64,000 bases of DNA from assembly GCF_000308595.1 (NCBI RefSeq), contig NZ_BAGA01000132.1, forward strand, positions 109,538 to 173,537, given 5' to 3'. Below the pieces are notes generated by a model. The model ran no database searches, was not told the DNA's origin, and saw nothing but the letters and a program-made list of their open reading frames with translations. Position numbers and translations under genes: made by a program. The DNA is from Nocardia higoensis NBRC 100133. GTDB lineage: Bacteria > Actinomycetota > Actinomycetes > Mycobacteriales > Mycobacteriaceae. This document shows, piece by piece, positions 17,284 through 26,102 of this stretch; position 1 is the first letter of the stretch, and each line of letters begins with the position of its first letter.

Positions 17284-18318
17284 CTACGCGGCAGGCGGAT
17301 TCAGCCGCGCGAAATCCGGGAGCCGGTAGTAGGGGTAGTACGGATACGGCGGCGTGGTGGCGCTCGCCGCGTCCAGGCGGGCGATCTGCGCATCGGTCAG
17401 GCGCCAGCCGACCGCGCCCAGGTTCTGGCGCAACTGTTCCTCGTTGCGGGCGCCGATGAGGACCGAGGCGACCGTCGGGCGGGTCAGCAGCCAGTTGAGC
17501 GCGATCTGCGCGACGGTGTGGCCGGTCTCGTCGGCGAGTTCGTCGAGCACGTCGACCACCCGGTAGAGCAGTTCGTCGGGCACCGGCGGCCCGGCCTCGG
17601 CGGTGCTGTGCAGCCTGCTGCCCGCCGGCAGCGGTTCGCCCCGGCGGATCCTGCCGGTGAGCCTGCCCCAGCCCAGCGGGCTCCACACCACCGCGCCGAC
17701 GCCCTGATCCCGCCCGAGCGGCATGAGTTCCCATTCGTAGTCCCGGCCGACCAGCGAGTAGTACACCTGGTGCGCGACATAGCGCGGCAGCCCGTATTCG
17801 CCCGCGACGGCGAGCGATTTCATCAGCTGCCAGCCGGCGAAGTTGGACGCGCCGACGTAGCGGATCTTGCCCGAACGCACGAGATCGTCGAGGGCGGCGA
17901 GCACTTCGTGGACGGGCGTGCGGGCGTCGAAGGCGTGCAACTGGAACAGGTCGATGTGGTCGACGCCGAGACGGCGCAGCGAGCCCTCGACCGCCGCGAT
18001 CAGGCGAGCCCGTCCCGAACCGGCCTCGCCCGGGCCGGGACCGGTGGGCAGGCTCGCTTTGGTGGAGATGAGCAGCCGGTCCCTGCGGCCCTCGATCGCC
18101 GCGCCCAGCACCTCCTCGGACGCGCCGTCGGAGTAGACGTCGGCGGTGTCGAACATGGTCAGACCGGCCTCCAGGCAGATGTCGACCATGCGCTCGGCCT
18201 GGGCCACGTCCACGTCACCCCATGCTCCGAACAGCTCGCCCCGGCCGCCGAAGGTGCCCGCACCGAAGCTCAGTGCGGGCACCTCCAGCCCGGAAGCGCC
18301 CAATCGCCGATACTCCAT
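17284..18318 (-). CDS. Aldo/keto reductase
   Basis: An NADPH-dependent aldo/keto reductase of 344 residues, substrate unknown. It has the family tetrad region (FDTADVYSDGASEEVLG, with the catalytic Asp and Tyr), KASL as the Lys region, and LFQLHAFDARTPVHE for the His. The C-terminal NADP-binding segment contains SVLIGARNEEQLRQNL. The start at 18318 has GGAGGGG two to three nt upstream. It is divergent from a TetR gene across 82 nt containing a palindrome, so it is probably that regulator's target. The tail PYPYYPYYRLPDF is Tyr/Pro-rich. Confidence 0.9.
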   Translation of the reverse strand: MEYRRLGASGLEVPALSFGAGTFGGRGELFGAWGDVDVAQAERMVDICLEAGLTMFDTADVYSDGASEEVLGAAIEGRRDRLLISTKASLPTGPGPGEAGSGRARLIAAVEGSLRRLGVDHIDLFQLHAFDARTPVHEVLAALDDLVRSGKIRYVGASNFAGWQLMKSLAVAGEYGLPRYVAHQVYYSLVGRDYEWELMPLGRDQGVGAVVWSPLGWGRLTGRIRRGEPLPAGSRLHSTAEAGPPVPDELLYRVVDVLDELADETGHTVAQIALNWLLTRPTVASVLIGARNEEQLRQNLGAVGWRLTDAQIARLDAASATTPPYPYYPYYRLPDFARLNPPAA

Positions 18319-18338
18319 GACCCCTCCTAAAGGGACTA

Positions 18339-18353
18339 TAGTTTCATTAACTA
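18339..18353. promoter_or_regulatory. Candidate TetR operator TAGTTTCATTAACTA
   Basis: A palindrome with arms TAGTT and AACTA and a 5-nt centre, in the 82-nt gap between the divergent aldo/keto reductase and TetR genes. Its AT-richness stands out in this high-GC context. The position fits an operator covering the reductase promoter. Confidence 0.5.
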
Positions 18354-18400
18354 CCGCAACCGTACGCGCTCGAGGCGATAAATGGAACTGGAGTCCCGAT

Positions 18401-19030
18401 ATGACCGATCCTGATACGACCGGCGACGAACGCTCCCCGGGCTCGGTCCGGCCGGGCGGCCGCACCGCCCGCGTGCGGGCCGACGTGCTGCGCGCCGCCG
18501 GGGACCTGCTGGCCGAGCGTGGCTTCGAGGGCCTGGATCTGATCGAGGTCGCCGCACGCGCGGGGGTGGGCAAGACGACGGTCTACCGGCGCTGGGGAAC
18601 CCCGACCGCCGTGGTCGCCGACCTGCTCGAGGACATGGCCGAGCAGTCGGTGCCGCGCGCCGACACCGGCTCGCTGCGTGGCGATCTCACCGCGAACGCG
18701 CGCCTGATCGCCCGCACCCTCACCGATCCGCGCCAGGGCAGGCTGTTCCGCGCCGTGATCGCCGCCGCCACCTGCGACCCCGGCGCCGAGGCCGCGCTGC
18801 ACCGCTTCTACGACGTCCGGTTGTCCGAGTGGGCGGCGTGCGTGACCGAGGCGATCGACCGCGGCGAGGCGCCGGCGGGCACGGACCCGCGCGCGGTGTT
18901 CTCCGCGGTCGCCGCGCCGCTGTACTACCGGCTGCTCGCCAGCGGCGATCCCATCGACGAGTCCACGGCCGTCGCGGCGGCGGAGGCCGCCCTCGCCGCG
19001 GTCGGCGCGAGAGTTTTCGTCATCGCCTGA
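18401..19030 (+). CDS. TetR family transcriptional regulator
   Basis: A 209-residue repressor-type protein. The N-terminal HTH spans about residues 20-70 (ADVLRAAGDLLAERGFEGLDLIEVAARAGVGKTTVYRRWGTPTAVV). The C-terminal ligand domain is of the TetR_C class with PRQGRLFRAVIAAATCDP. It probably represses the divergent aldo/keto reductase and itself. The ATG at 18401 follows a purine-rich stretch (CTGGAG). The inducer is unknown. Confidence 0.88.
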   Translation: MTDPDTTGDERSPGSVRPGGRTARVRADVLRAAGDLLAERGFEGLDLIEVAARAGVGKTTVYRRWGTPTAVVADLLEDMAEQSVPRADTGSLRGDLTANARLIARTLTDPRQGRLFRAVIAAATCDPGAEAALHRFYDVRLSEWAACVTEAIDRGEAPAGTDPRAVFSAVAAPLYYRLLASGDPIDESTAVAAAEAALAAVGARVFVIA

Positions 19031-19040
19031 TCGACCGGCT

Positions 19041-19619
19041 TCACGCGACCCAGTCCGGGTCCCGGCCGGTGAGGCCGAGTACCCGATCCAGAGGCGGGGC
19101 ATCGTGCGACACCGCGACGGAGGGACCGAACAGGCCGGGTACGCCTTCGGGCGGGGTGCCGCGCAACATCTCCAGCAGCACCTCGGCGTGGGAATCCGCG
19201 CAGCGGAACGGCAGCCCGGTCGCGCGGGCGAGATCCCAGCCGTGCACGACGAGTTCGTCGAGCGCGATGGCGGCCATGACGGAGGCGACTTCGCGTACGC
19301 CGCCCGCTTCGGTCTCGCCGTCCCAGGCCTCCGGCGCGCGCCAGGCCGCCGCCAGCGCGCGTAACTGCTCGGTGATGCGGGGACGCCAGTCCGGCGGGAG
19401 ATCCGGCAACGCCGCGAGATCGGGGGCCTGCGAGCGGCCGAGGGATTCCTTGGTCGCCGCCTGGCGGAACGCCTCGGCGAGCCCGAGGACGTGCATGAGC
19501 AGGGTGCGCACCGATGTCTCCGCGCACGGGGTGCTGGCGTCGAGCTGATCGTCGCGGATTCCGGCCACCACCGACTCCAGGGTGCTCGTGGCGGGTTCCA
19601 TGTCGAAGCGAGGTTGCAT
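19041..19619 (-). CDS. TIGR03086-type metal-binding protein (maleylpyruvate isomerase N-terminal/DinB-like fold)
   Basis: A 192-residue protein of the actinobacterial TIGR03086 family, related to mycothiol-dependent maleylpyruvate isomerase and DinB four-helix proteins. The expected metal-ligand region is seen as MHVLGLAEAF near residue 43 and LDELVVHGWDLARATG (two His-containing helices). Its substrate is unknown. The start at 19619 has GGGAGG five nt upstream. It ends 10 nt from the convergent TetR gene. Confidence 0.75.
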   Translation of the reverse strand: MQPRFDMEPATSTLESVVAGIRDDQLDASTPCAETSVRTLLMHVLGLAEAFRQAATKESLGRSQAPDLAALPDLPPDWRPRITEQLRALAAAWRAPEAWDGETEAGGVREVASVMAAIALDELVVHGWDLARATGLPFRCADSHAEVLLEMLRGTPPEGVPGLFGPSVAVSHDAPPLDRVLGLTGRDPDWVA

Positions 19620-19801
19620 GTCGGCCTCCCAGATGGATCGAGATTCACCGATACAGACGGCGCAGGCGGCCACAACTCATCGCCGAATGGCGACATCCGA
19701 GCCCACCCGACAGCGTCGAAGACGCGCCAGCGGGTAGACCCGGATTGAGGCATCATCGAGACAGGCAATTCTCGAAGTGCACGAGCGGAGAGGAGCGCAC
19801 G

Positions 19802-20026
19802 ATGGTCGATCGCAGCACGTTCGGAGCGGCGGATGAGGTGTCCGAGACCGATCTCGTCGATCAGACGACGCCGGCGGACTACGAGGACCCCGACGATCCC
19901 GAGGTGAGCGTGCAGGATCCGCCACCGGAGGCCGACCCGCGCGCCGGGTGGGAGGCGAATCCGGCCGATGTCGTCGACCAGTCCATCCCCGTCCCGATCG
20001 ACGACGAGGACCGCGAGGAGAGCTGA
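19802..20026 (+). CDS. Small acidic hypothetical protein
   Basis: A 74-residue, strongly acidic, proline-rich protein without hydrophobic core segments: MVDRSTFGAADEVSETDLVDQ at the start and VVDQSIPVPIDDEDREES at the end. It is probably intrinsically disordered. GAGAGGAG upstream of the ATG gives a strong RBS, and the composition differs from non-coding frames, so I regard it as real. The paired phrases DLVDQTTP and DVVDQSIP hint at an internal repeat. It ends 10 nt from the convergent menD. Function unknown. Confidence 0.65.
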   Translation: MVDRSTFGAADEVSETDLVDQTTPADYEDPDDPEVSVQDPPPEADPRAGWEANPADVVDQSIPVPIDDEDREES

Positions 20027-20035
20027 CCGGCCGCG

Positions 20036-21673
20036 CTAGGGAGCGATCTTGCTGCGCACGGTGGAGTGCAGTTCGCGCAGGCTGGAGCGCTCGGTGGCGA
20101 CCTCGAGCACCCGCAGGCCGTGCGCGTGGCCGGTGAGTTCGGCGGCCAGCCCGGCGGGGTCGACCTGGCGGTGCGGGATGCGGTAGGCCGCGCACAGGGC
20201 CGCCAGATCCATGCCGTGCGGGGTGCCGAAGACTCGTTCGAACACACCCGCGTACTGCGGGTCGCCTTGTTCGAGCAGTTCGAAGATGCCGCCGCCGTCG
20301 TCGTTGGCGACCACGATGGTCAGATCGGCCGGGCGCGGCTCACCCCGGCCGATCAGGAGGCCGGAGGCGTCGTGCAGGAAGGTCAGGTCACCGATCAGGG
20401 CGATGGTGCGGCCATCGTGCGCGAGCGCGGCGCCGACCGCGGTGGAAACGGTGCCGTCGATGCCGGCCACGCCGCGATTGGACAGCACCCGCACGCCGGG
20501 GCGCGGCGTCGAGACCAGAGCGGCGTCGCGCACCGGATTGGAGGCGCCGAGCAGCAGCTGATCGCCCTCGCGCAGCGCGTCCATCACCACGGCGGCCACG
20601 TGCAGGCCGGTCGGCTTCGGATGCCCGGCCAATTCGGAGCGCACCGCCTGCTCTGCGGTGGCGCTCAGGTCGGCACAGTGCCGCAGCCATTCCGGGCGCG
20701 GCGCGCCGGTGGTCACCGCGCGGGTGCCGGTGCCGACCACATTGCCGGAGACATCGGGCCAGCGCGGGCCGGTGGTGAGCGCGTAGACGGTGACCTCGGG
20801 GTCGGCGAGCAGTCGCGAGACCTGCCGGTGCAGGGTCGGGCGGCCGGTGATGATCGCCTGGCGCGGCTTCAGCAGCGACAGCGCCAGCGGGTGCAGGGCG
20901 GGGCCGTGCATGGGGGCGGTCGGCTCGGCGACAGTGGGCAGTTGCGCCAGTTCGGGGCGCGGGCCTGCCCCGTGACCGGAGACCACCACGGTGTCGATGC
21001 TCAGGTCGATGTCGAGCGGCACGTCCAGGGTCGCGTACTGGGTGGCCGTCCACGGCTTGCCGCCCTCGCGTCCCGCCGGCTCGGATTCGCCGGCCGCGAG
21101 GTCGGGCACCAGCGGTTCGCGCAGCGGGATGTCGAAGTGCACCGGCCCGGCGTTGCCCGAGCGCGTCCCGCGCGCGGCGGCCAGCACCCGGCAGACCGAG
21201 GAGCGCCACACGCTGTTCTGCTGTTCGTAGCTGCCCGCGCCCGCGCCGTCGGCTTCGGCGATGCCGAGGCTGACCGTCGCGCGCACCTGGCTGCCGAACA
21301 GGCCGAGCTGTTCGACGGTCTGGTTGGCGCCGGTGCCGAGCAGCTCGTAGGGCCGGTTGGCGCTCAACACGATCAGTGGCACCCGCGCGTAATTCGCCTC
21401 CAGCACAGCCGGTCCGAGATTGGCCACCGCGGTGCCCGAGGTCATCACCACCGGGACCGGCGCGCCCGCCGAGATCGCCAGGCCGATCGCCAGGAATCCC
21501 GCGGTGCGCTCATCGATGCGCATGTGCAGGCGCAGCCGCCCGGCCGCGTCGGCGGCCTGCAGCGCGAAGGCCAGCGGGGCATTACGCGAGCCGGGGCACA
21601 GCACGACGTCACGGACGCCGCCGCGCACCAACTCGTCGACGACAACCCTGGCCTGCGCAGTTGACGGATTCAC
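20036..21673 (-). CDS. menD: 2-succinyl-5-enolpyruvyl-6-hydroxy-3-cyclohexene-1-carboxylate synthase
   Basis: MenD is a thiamine-diphosphate enzyme that adds the succinic semialdehyde unit from 2-oxoglutarate to isochorismate. The 545-residue protein has the N-terminal ARVVVDELVRGGVRDVVLCPGSRNAPLAF block, the RIDERTAGFLAIGLA segment with the catalytic Glu region, and the C-terminal ThDP motif IGDLTFLHDASGL...VVANDDGGGIFELL. It starts with GTG. Partners menB, menE, menA, menG and menJ are all in this window; menC is not adjacent as it is in Mycobacterium. Confidence 0.96.
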   Translation of the reverse strand: MNPSTAQARVVVDELVRGGVRDVVLCPGSRNAPLAFALQAADAAGRLRLHMRIDERTAGFLAIGLAISAGAPVPVVMTSGTAVANLGPAVLEANYARVPLIVLSANRPYELLGTGANQTVEQLGLFGSQVRATVSLGIAEADGAGAGSYEQQNSVWRSSVCRVLAAARGTRSGNAGPVHFDIPLREPLVPDLAAGESEPAGREGGKPWTATQYATLDVPLDIDLSIDTVVVSGHGAGPRPELAQLPTVAEPTAPMHGPALHPLALSLLKPRQAIITGRPTLHRQVSRLLADPEVTVYALTTGPRWPDVSGNVVGTGTRAVTTGAPRPEWLRHCADLSATAEQAVRSELAGHPKPTGLHVAAVVMDALREGDQLLLGASNPVRDAALVSTPRPGVRVLSNRGVAGIDGTVSTAVGAALAHDGRTIALIGDLTFLHDASGLLIGRGEPRPADLTIVVANDDGGGIFELLEQGDPQYAGVFERVFGTPHGMDLAALCAAYRIPHRQVDPAGLAAELTGHAHGLRVLEVATERSSLRELHSTVRSKIAP

Positions 21674-21787
21674 CTCACCAGCCTGTCAGATGCACAAGCT
21701 CCCGGCTCGGTCGGCCTGATCACAATGGGCCTGATCACGACGCAATCGCGCGATCACAAGCCCGTGTGGCGGCCCCGTGAAACGCGT

Positions 21788-21818
21788 CGAGGTGGCGACG
21801 CCGCGCGTCGCCACCTCG
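21788..21818 (-). terminator. 14-bp hairpin after the DUF6918 gene
   Basis: Bases 21788-21801 and 21805-21818 form a perfect 14-bp stem with a CGC loop, 16 nt past the stop of the minus-strand gene and upstream of menD. Confidence 0.65.
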
Positions 21819-21833
21819 CTCGGGAGCGTCGGC

Positions 21834-22280
21834 TCAGTTGGCGTGCTTCTGCACCAGGTCGCCGACCCGGGGCAGCGCCTCGATGACGTGCTTCTTCGCC
21901 GAAGAACGCAGCGAGTTGTACACCTTCTGCAGGGCCGGGCGGCTGGACGACTCGGCGCGCGCGTCGGTCACGGCCAGCAGCGACTCGGCGACGGCGTCGG
22001 ACTTGGACACGAGCAGGTCGGCGAAGGTGCCGGTGCCCGCGGCCTGGTACTCCGCCCAGTAGGACTGCAGCTGCTCGAGCAGCTTGGGCGCCAACGATTC
22101 CAGGGCGTCCGGCACGATGGACGGGCCGATCTTGTTCACGGCCGCGTAGCCGCCCTTGACGGCCAGGCCCGACGCGCCGCCCTTGTCCGACACCTCAGCG
22201 TCCAGAACCTCCTTGGCTTCGGCAAGGAAGGCCGAGCGCTTCGTGTCGTCGAGCAGGGATTCAGACAGTGCTGCAACCAC
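21834..22280 (-). CDS. DUF6918-type hypothetical protein
   Basis: A 148-residue, mostly helical cytoplasmic protein conserved in mycolate-producing actinobacteria (family assignment from memory, DUF6918). It contains the segment GGYAAVNKIGPSIVPDALESLAP and ends VIEALPRVGDLVQKHAN. The GTG at 22280 has GGAGG nine nt upstream; an earlier in-frame start at 22334 would add 18 basic residues and lacks an RBS. Function unknown. Confidence 0.7.
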   Translation of the reverse strand: MVAALSESLLDDTKRSAFLAEAKEVLDAEVSDKGGASGLAVKGGYAAVNKIGPSIVPDALESLAPKLLEQLQSYWAEYQAAGTGTFADLLVSKSDAVAESLLAVTDARAESSSRPALQKVYNSLRSSAKKHVIEALPRVGDLVQKHAN

Positions 22281-22388
22281 TTTGAGGGTCCTCCGAATAG
22301 ATGTCGATGAACGAGCGCACGCCACTATACGCACAGGCGCGCACGCGCACGCGACGGAAGTCCGGCAATCGGTTCGCAGCCGGGTCGA

Positions 22389-23093
22389 TCAGGGCTGCCA
22401 GGGCAGCAGCTGGATCATCAATCCTTCGGCGTCGGCGAGCAGTTCACCCTGCTCGTTTCGCAATTCCGCGGTGACGAAAGTCTTTCGGCCCTCGATGCGA
22501 TCCGCGCGGCCGGTGACGGTCAGCTGTGTCTCCAGCGGAGTCACCTTGCGGTAGTTGACGTGCAGGTAAGCGGTGCGGCTGATCGGCCTGCCCGCGTAGT
22601 GCACGACCATGCCGAACAGATCGTCGAACAGCAGCGGCAGCACGCCGCCGTGCGCGGCGCCGTTGCCGCCCAGGTGGTATCGGCGGAACACGCCGGTGGT
22701 GGTGATGCCGTCCGGACCGGCTTCGACGACCGTCCACGGCAGCATCAGCAAACTTCCGCGGCCGGGCAGCTCGACCGAGCGGCCCGCCGGCGAATGCCCT
22801 TCGGGCGCACGGTAGGGCTCGAGCAGTTCGATCAGTTCGCGAGCCTTGCCGAGGGCGGCGCCGTAGACCTCGTCGGGCGCGTCGGCGGAGACGGCCAGAT
22901 CCTGCAGCGTCCGCATGGCTTCCACGAACGGCCCGAATTCGGGGCCGGGGGTCGCGGGGGCGATCTTGGGGAATCCGCCGTGGGATTCGTAGCGGTCCGG
23001 ATCGATCGCACTGGTGTCGATGCGGCGCGTGCTCGTGGCTACGCCGCTTCCTGCCGACGTGTCGCCGGGAACAGGTGTGACTTCCTCGCTCAT
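22389..23093 (-). CDS. PaaI/YdiI-like hotdog thioesterase
   Basis: A 234-residue protein with a C-terminal hotdog domain. The thioesterase motif is HLGGNGAAHGGVLPLLFDDLFGMV, followed by the strand YLHVNYRKVTPLETQLTVTGRAD. The N-terminal 100 residues are helical and not recognised. It lies divergent from menB and between menD and menB, so a role in hydrolysing DHNA-CoA is possible, but menaquinone loci often carry unrelated neighbours. Confidence in the fold is good, in the substrate low. Confidence 0.8.
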   Translation of the reverse strand: MSEEVTPVPGDTSAGSGVATSTRRIDTSAIDPDRYESHGGFPKIAPATPGPEFGPFVEAMRTLQDLAVSADAPDEVYGAALGKARELIELLEPYRAPEGHSPAGRSVELPGRGSLLMLPWTVVEAGPDGITTTGVFRRYHLGGNGAAHGGVLPLLFDDLFGMVVHYAGRPISRTAYLHVNYRKVTPLETQLTVTGRADRIEGRKTFVTAELRNEQGELLADAEGLMIQLLPWQP

Positions 23094-23186
23094 ACCTGCA
23101 CGGTATCGCGTGGCTTTACACCGTCGAATCGACGGGTCGGCAGCGTCGGGAACCGTGGCGCGAGCCGCGTCACATCGGGGCGGGGC

Positions 23187-23192
23187 GATAAT
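23187..23192 (+). promoter_or_regulatory. -10 element GATAAT for leaderless menB
   Basis: GATAAT matches TATAAT at five of six positions and ends 7 nt before the menB GTG, the spacing expected for transcription starting on the start codon. Confidence 0.5.
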
Positions 23193-23199
23193 CACCGGC

Positions 23200-24093
23200 G
23201 TGACTTTCGATCCCACGCAGTGGCGCCCCGTCCCCGGATTCGAGAACCTGACCGACATCACCTACCACCGGCACATCGAGCAGGGCACCGTGCGGGTGGC
23301 GTTCGACCGGCCGGAGGTGCGCAACGCCTTCCGCCCGCACACCGTCGACGAGCTCTACCGCGCGCTCGACCACGCGCGGATGACCTCCGATGTCGGCGCG
23401 GTGCTGCTCACCGGCAACGGCCCCAGCCCCAAGGACGGCGGCTGGGCCTTCTGCTCCGGCGGCGACCAGCGCATCCGAGGCCGTAGCGGCTACCAGTACG
23501 CCAGCGGCGAGACCGCCGAGACGGTGGACCCGGCGCGCGCGGGCCGGCTGCACATCCTCGAGGTGCAGCGGCTCATCCGGTTCATGCCCAAGGTGGTGAT
23601 CGCCCTGGTCAACGGCTGGGCGGCCGGTGGCGGGCACAGCCTGCACGTGGTGTGCGACCTGACCCTGGCCAGCCGCGAGCACGCCCGCTTCAAACAGACC
23701 GACGCCGATGTGGGCAGCTTCGACGGCGGCTACGGCAGCGCCTACCTGGCCAAGATGGTGGGCCAGAAGTTCGCCCGCGAGATCTTCTTCCTCGGCCGCC
23801 CGTACACCGCCGAGGAGATGCACCAGATGGGCGCGGTCAACAAGGTGGTCGACCACGACCGGCTGGAGGCCGAGGCGCTGGAGTGGACCGCCGACATCAA
23901 CGGCAAGTCGCCGCAGGCCCAGCGCATGCTGAAGTACGCGTTCAACCTGCTCGACGACGGCCTGGTGGGTCAGCAACTGTTCGCCGGCGAGGCCACCCGG
24001 ATGGCGTACATGACCGACGAGGCCGTCGAGGGCCGCGACTCCTTCCTGGAGAAGCGCGCACCCGACTGGACCCCGTACCCGTGGTACTTCTGA
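23200..24093 (+). CDS. menB: 1,4-dihydroxy-2-naphthoyl-CoA synthase
   Basis: MenB closes the second ring of menaquinone, converting o-succinylbenzoyl-CoA to 1,4-dihydroxy-2-naphthoyl-CoA. The 297-residue crotonase-fold protein shows FCSGGDQRIRG and GYQYASGE for the active-site loops, VVIALVNGWAAGGGHSLHVVCDLTLAS for the oxyanion hole, and DADVGSFDGGYGSAYLA with the catalytic Asp. The end DWTPYPWYF is typical. GTG at 23200 fits both the family start and the -10 element just upstream. Confidence 0.96.
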   Translation: MTFDPTQWRPVPGFENLTDITYHRHIEQGTVRVAFDRPEVRNAFRPHTVDELYRALDHARMTSDVGAVLLTGNGPSPKDGGWAFCSGGDQRIRGRSGYQYASGETAETVDPARAGRLHILEVQRLIRFMPKVVIALVNGWAAGGGHSLHVVCDLTLASREHARFKQTDADVGSFDGGYGSAYLAKMVGQKFAREIFFLGRPYTAEEMHQMGAVNKVVDHDRLEAEALEWTADINGKSPQAQRMLKYAFNLLDDGLVGQQLFAGEATRMAYMTDEAVEGRDSFLEKRAPDWTPYPWYF

Positions 24094-24151
24094 GCCCGGC
24101 GGCCGAGACCATTTCCGACCGAGCCCGCATCCGACGAAGGGACGACCCGCG

Positions 24152-24544
24152 ATGGACATCCTCGGCAGCCGAGTGATCCTGCGACCGCGCGACTACGAGG
24201 CCACGCTCGCCTTCTACCGCGACGGGCTGGAGCTGGCGATCGCCAGGGAGTATCCGGGCGGCACGGTGTTCTTCGCCGGGCAGTCGCTCATCGAGATCGC
24301 CGCCCACGGCGGCACCGGGGAGCCGGGCGGCTTCACCGGCGCGCTCTGGTTGCAGGTGCGTGACGCCCAGGTCGCGGCGGTCGAATTGACCACCAAGGGC
24401 ATCGTCATCGATCGCGCGCCGAAACAGGAGCCGTGGGGCCTGATCGAGATGTGGACCAAAGACCCCGACGGAGTGCCGATAGTCCTCGTCGAGATCCCGG
24501 CCGGGCATCCGCTCCGACGCGATTCCCGCTGGTCAACGGATTGA
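24152..24544 (+). CDS. VOC/glyoxalase family protein
   Basis: A 130-residue vicinal-oxygen-chelate fold protein with two beta-alpha-beta-beta-beta modules. The first begins SRVILRPRDYEATLAFYRDGLELAIAREYPGG and the second ends EPWGLIEMWTKDPDGVPIVLVEIP. It may be a dioxygenase, glyoxalase or resistance-type binding protein; metal ligands cannot be assigned with certainty. It follows menB by 58 nt on the same strand and may be co-transcribed. The 286 nt between it and menE show no gene. Confidence 0.8.
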   Translation: MDILGSRVILRPRDYEATLAFYRDGLELAIAREYPGGTVFFAGQSLIEIAAHGGTGEPGGFTGALWLQVRDAQVAAVELTTKGIVIDRAPKQEPWGLIEMWTKDPDGVPIVLVEIPAGHPLRRDSRWSTD

Positions 24545-24830
24545 GCCGGACCCGGCGGGCGGGCCGGGAGGTGATCACCGAGTTGCCATTCGCCCACCCG
24601 CCGGGGACGATTACACCCGTAGCGGCTCCCGGCCGCCGATGCCCGGGGCCCGTCAGTCCCCGCCCTGTCGAGTGAATCCCCTGTCGAGCGAATCGCAGTT
24701 CCGATGACCGGCCCAGCGCACCCCCCGTCTCCGAGCCCCACCCGTTCCACATGCGGGCCCGCCGACATGACACCATCCCTATCGTGAGGCCCTGCTGCGA
24801 GCGAACCATGAGCTGGAACGAGGTCGCGTC

Positions 24831-25994
24831 GTGAGCAACACCCTGCGAACACTGCCCATGCCCACGGGGTCGGGCGTCGTCGATGTGCTCCCGCACCTGC
24901 GTGAGGCGCTGGAAGGCGGCCACGGTCCCGCCTGGCTGCCGATCCCCACCTCCGACCGCCGGGAGGCGCGCAGGCTCGCCGACGCGCTCGCCCCGGGCGA
25001 GCCGATCGACGACGATGTCGCGCTGGTGGTCACCACCTCCGGCACCACCGGCGTGCCCAAGGGCGCGATGCTCAGCGCCTCGGCGCTACGGGCCAGCGGC
25101 ACCGCCACCCACGAGCGGCTCGGCGGGCCGGGCACCTGGCTGCTCGCGCTGCCCAGCCATCACATCGCCGGTCTGCAGGTGCTGTTGCGCAGCATCCTGG
25201 CGGGAACCGAGCCCGCCGTGCTCGATGTCTCCGGCGGCTTCCTGCCCGAGGCGCTCGTCGGCGCGATCTCCGGGATGCGCGGCGAGCGCCGCTACACCGC
25301 GCTGGTGCCCACCCAGCTGATCAAAGCGCTCGACGAACCCGACGCCACCGCCGCGCTCGCCGACCTCGACGCGGTGCTCGTCGGCGGCGCCGCCACCCCC
25401 GTTCCGGTCTACGAGCGGGCCAGGACGCTCGGCGTCAACGTCGTGCGCACCTACGGCATGAGCGAGACCTGCGGCGGGTGCGTCTACGACGGAATCCCGC
25501 TGCCCGGCACCCGGATCCGCATCGACGACGGCCGGGTGGTGCTCGGCGGTCCGATGATCGCCCGCGGCTACCGCGGTCAGCCCGACCATCCCGCGTTCGC
25601 CGAGCCCGGCTGGTTCCGCACCGACGACGCGGGCAGTTTCGACAATGGCGTGCTCCGGGTGACCGGCCGCCTCGACGAGGCCATCCTGACCGGCGGACTG
25701 CTGGTCATTCCCCAGGTAGTGGAAGCGGTACTGATCACCCATCCGTCGATCAGCGAATGCGCGGTGCTCGGCCTGCCCGACGAGCGGCTGGGCCAGCGGG
25801 TCGCGGTGGCGGTCGTGCCCGCCGCGGGCACGACGCCGACGCTGGACGAATTGCGCGCGCATGTGGAACGTGAACTCGACCCCACCTCCGCTCCGCGCGA
25901 ACTCGCCGTCGTCGACGAGCTGCCGCTGCACGGCCCCGGCAAGCCGAACCGGCACAAACTGCGCGAACTGCTGATGGCCAGGACCACCACCTGA
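24831..25994 (+). CDS. menE: o-succinylbenzoate-CoA ligase
   Basis: MenE activates o-succinylbenzoate to its CoA thioester with ATP. At 387 residues it is a short ANL adenylating enzyme. The P-loop-like A3 motif is TTSGTTGVPKGAML, the A5 motif is RTYGMSETCGG, A7 is WFRTDDAG and the A10 lysine lies in LPLHGPGKPNRHKLRE. The GTG start has GAGG seven nt upstream. It sits between menB and menA. Confidence 0.95.
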   Translation: MSNTLRTLPMPTGSGVVDVLPHLREALEGGHGPAWLPIPTSDRREARRLADALAPGEPIDDDVALVVTTSGTTGVPKGAMLSASALRASGTATHERLGGPGTWLLALPSHHIAGLQVLLRSILAGTEPAVLDVSGGFLPEALVGAISGMRGERRYTALVPTQLIKALDEPDATAALADLDAVLVGGAATPVPVYERARTLGVNVVRTYGMSETCGGCVYDGIPLPGTRIRIDDGRVVLGGPMIARGYRGQPDHPAFAEPGWFRTDDAGSFDNGVLRVTGRLDEAILTGGLLVIPQVVEAVLITHPSISECAVLGLPDERLGQRVAVAVVPAAGTTPTLDELRAHVERELDPTSAPRELAVVDELPLHGPGKPNRHKLRELLMARTTT

Positions 25995-26058
25995 TCCCGG
26001 CCCCGCCGACCCGGACGTGACGCAAGCACCACGACAGCGCGCGCAAGCGGCGGGCAGC

Positions 26059-26076
26059 GCACCGCAAGGGCGGTGC
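26059..26076 (+). terminator. Small hairpin after menE
   Basis: GCACCGC (26059-26065) pairs with GCGGTGC (26070-26076) around a 4-nt loop in the 108-nt gap between menE and the ABC transporter. No U tail. Confidence 0.35.
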
Positions 26077-26102
26077 AAGCGACGGTCGGCAGAGTCGTTC
26101 GC

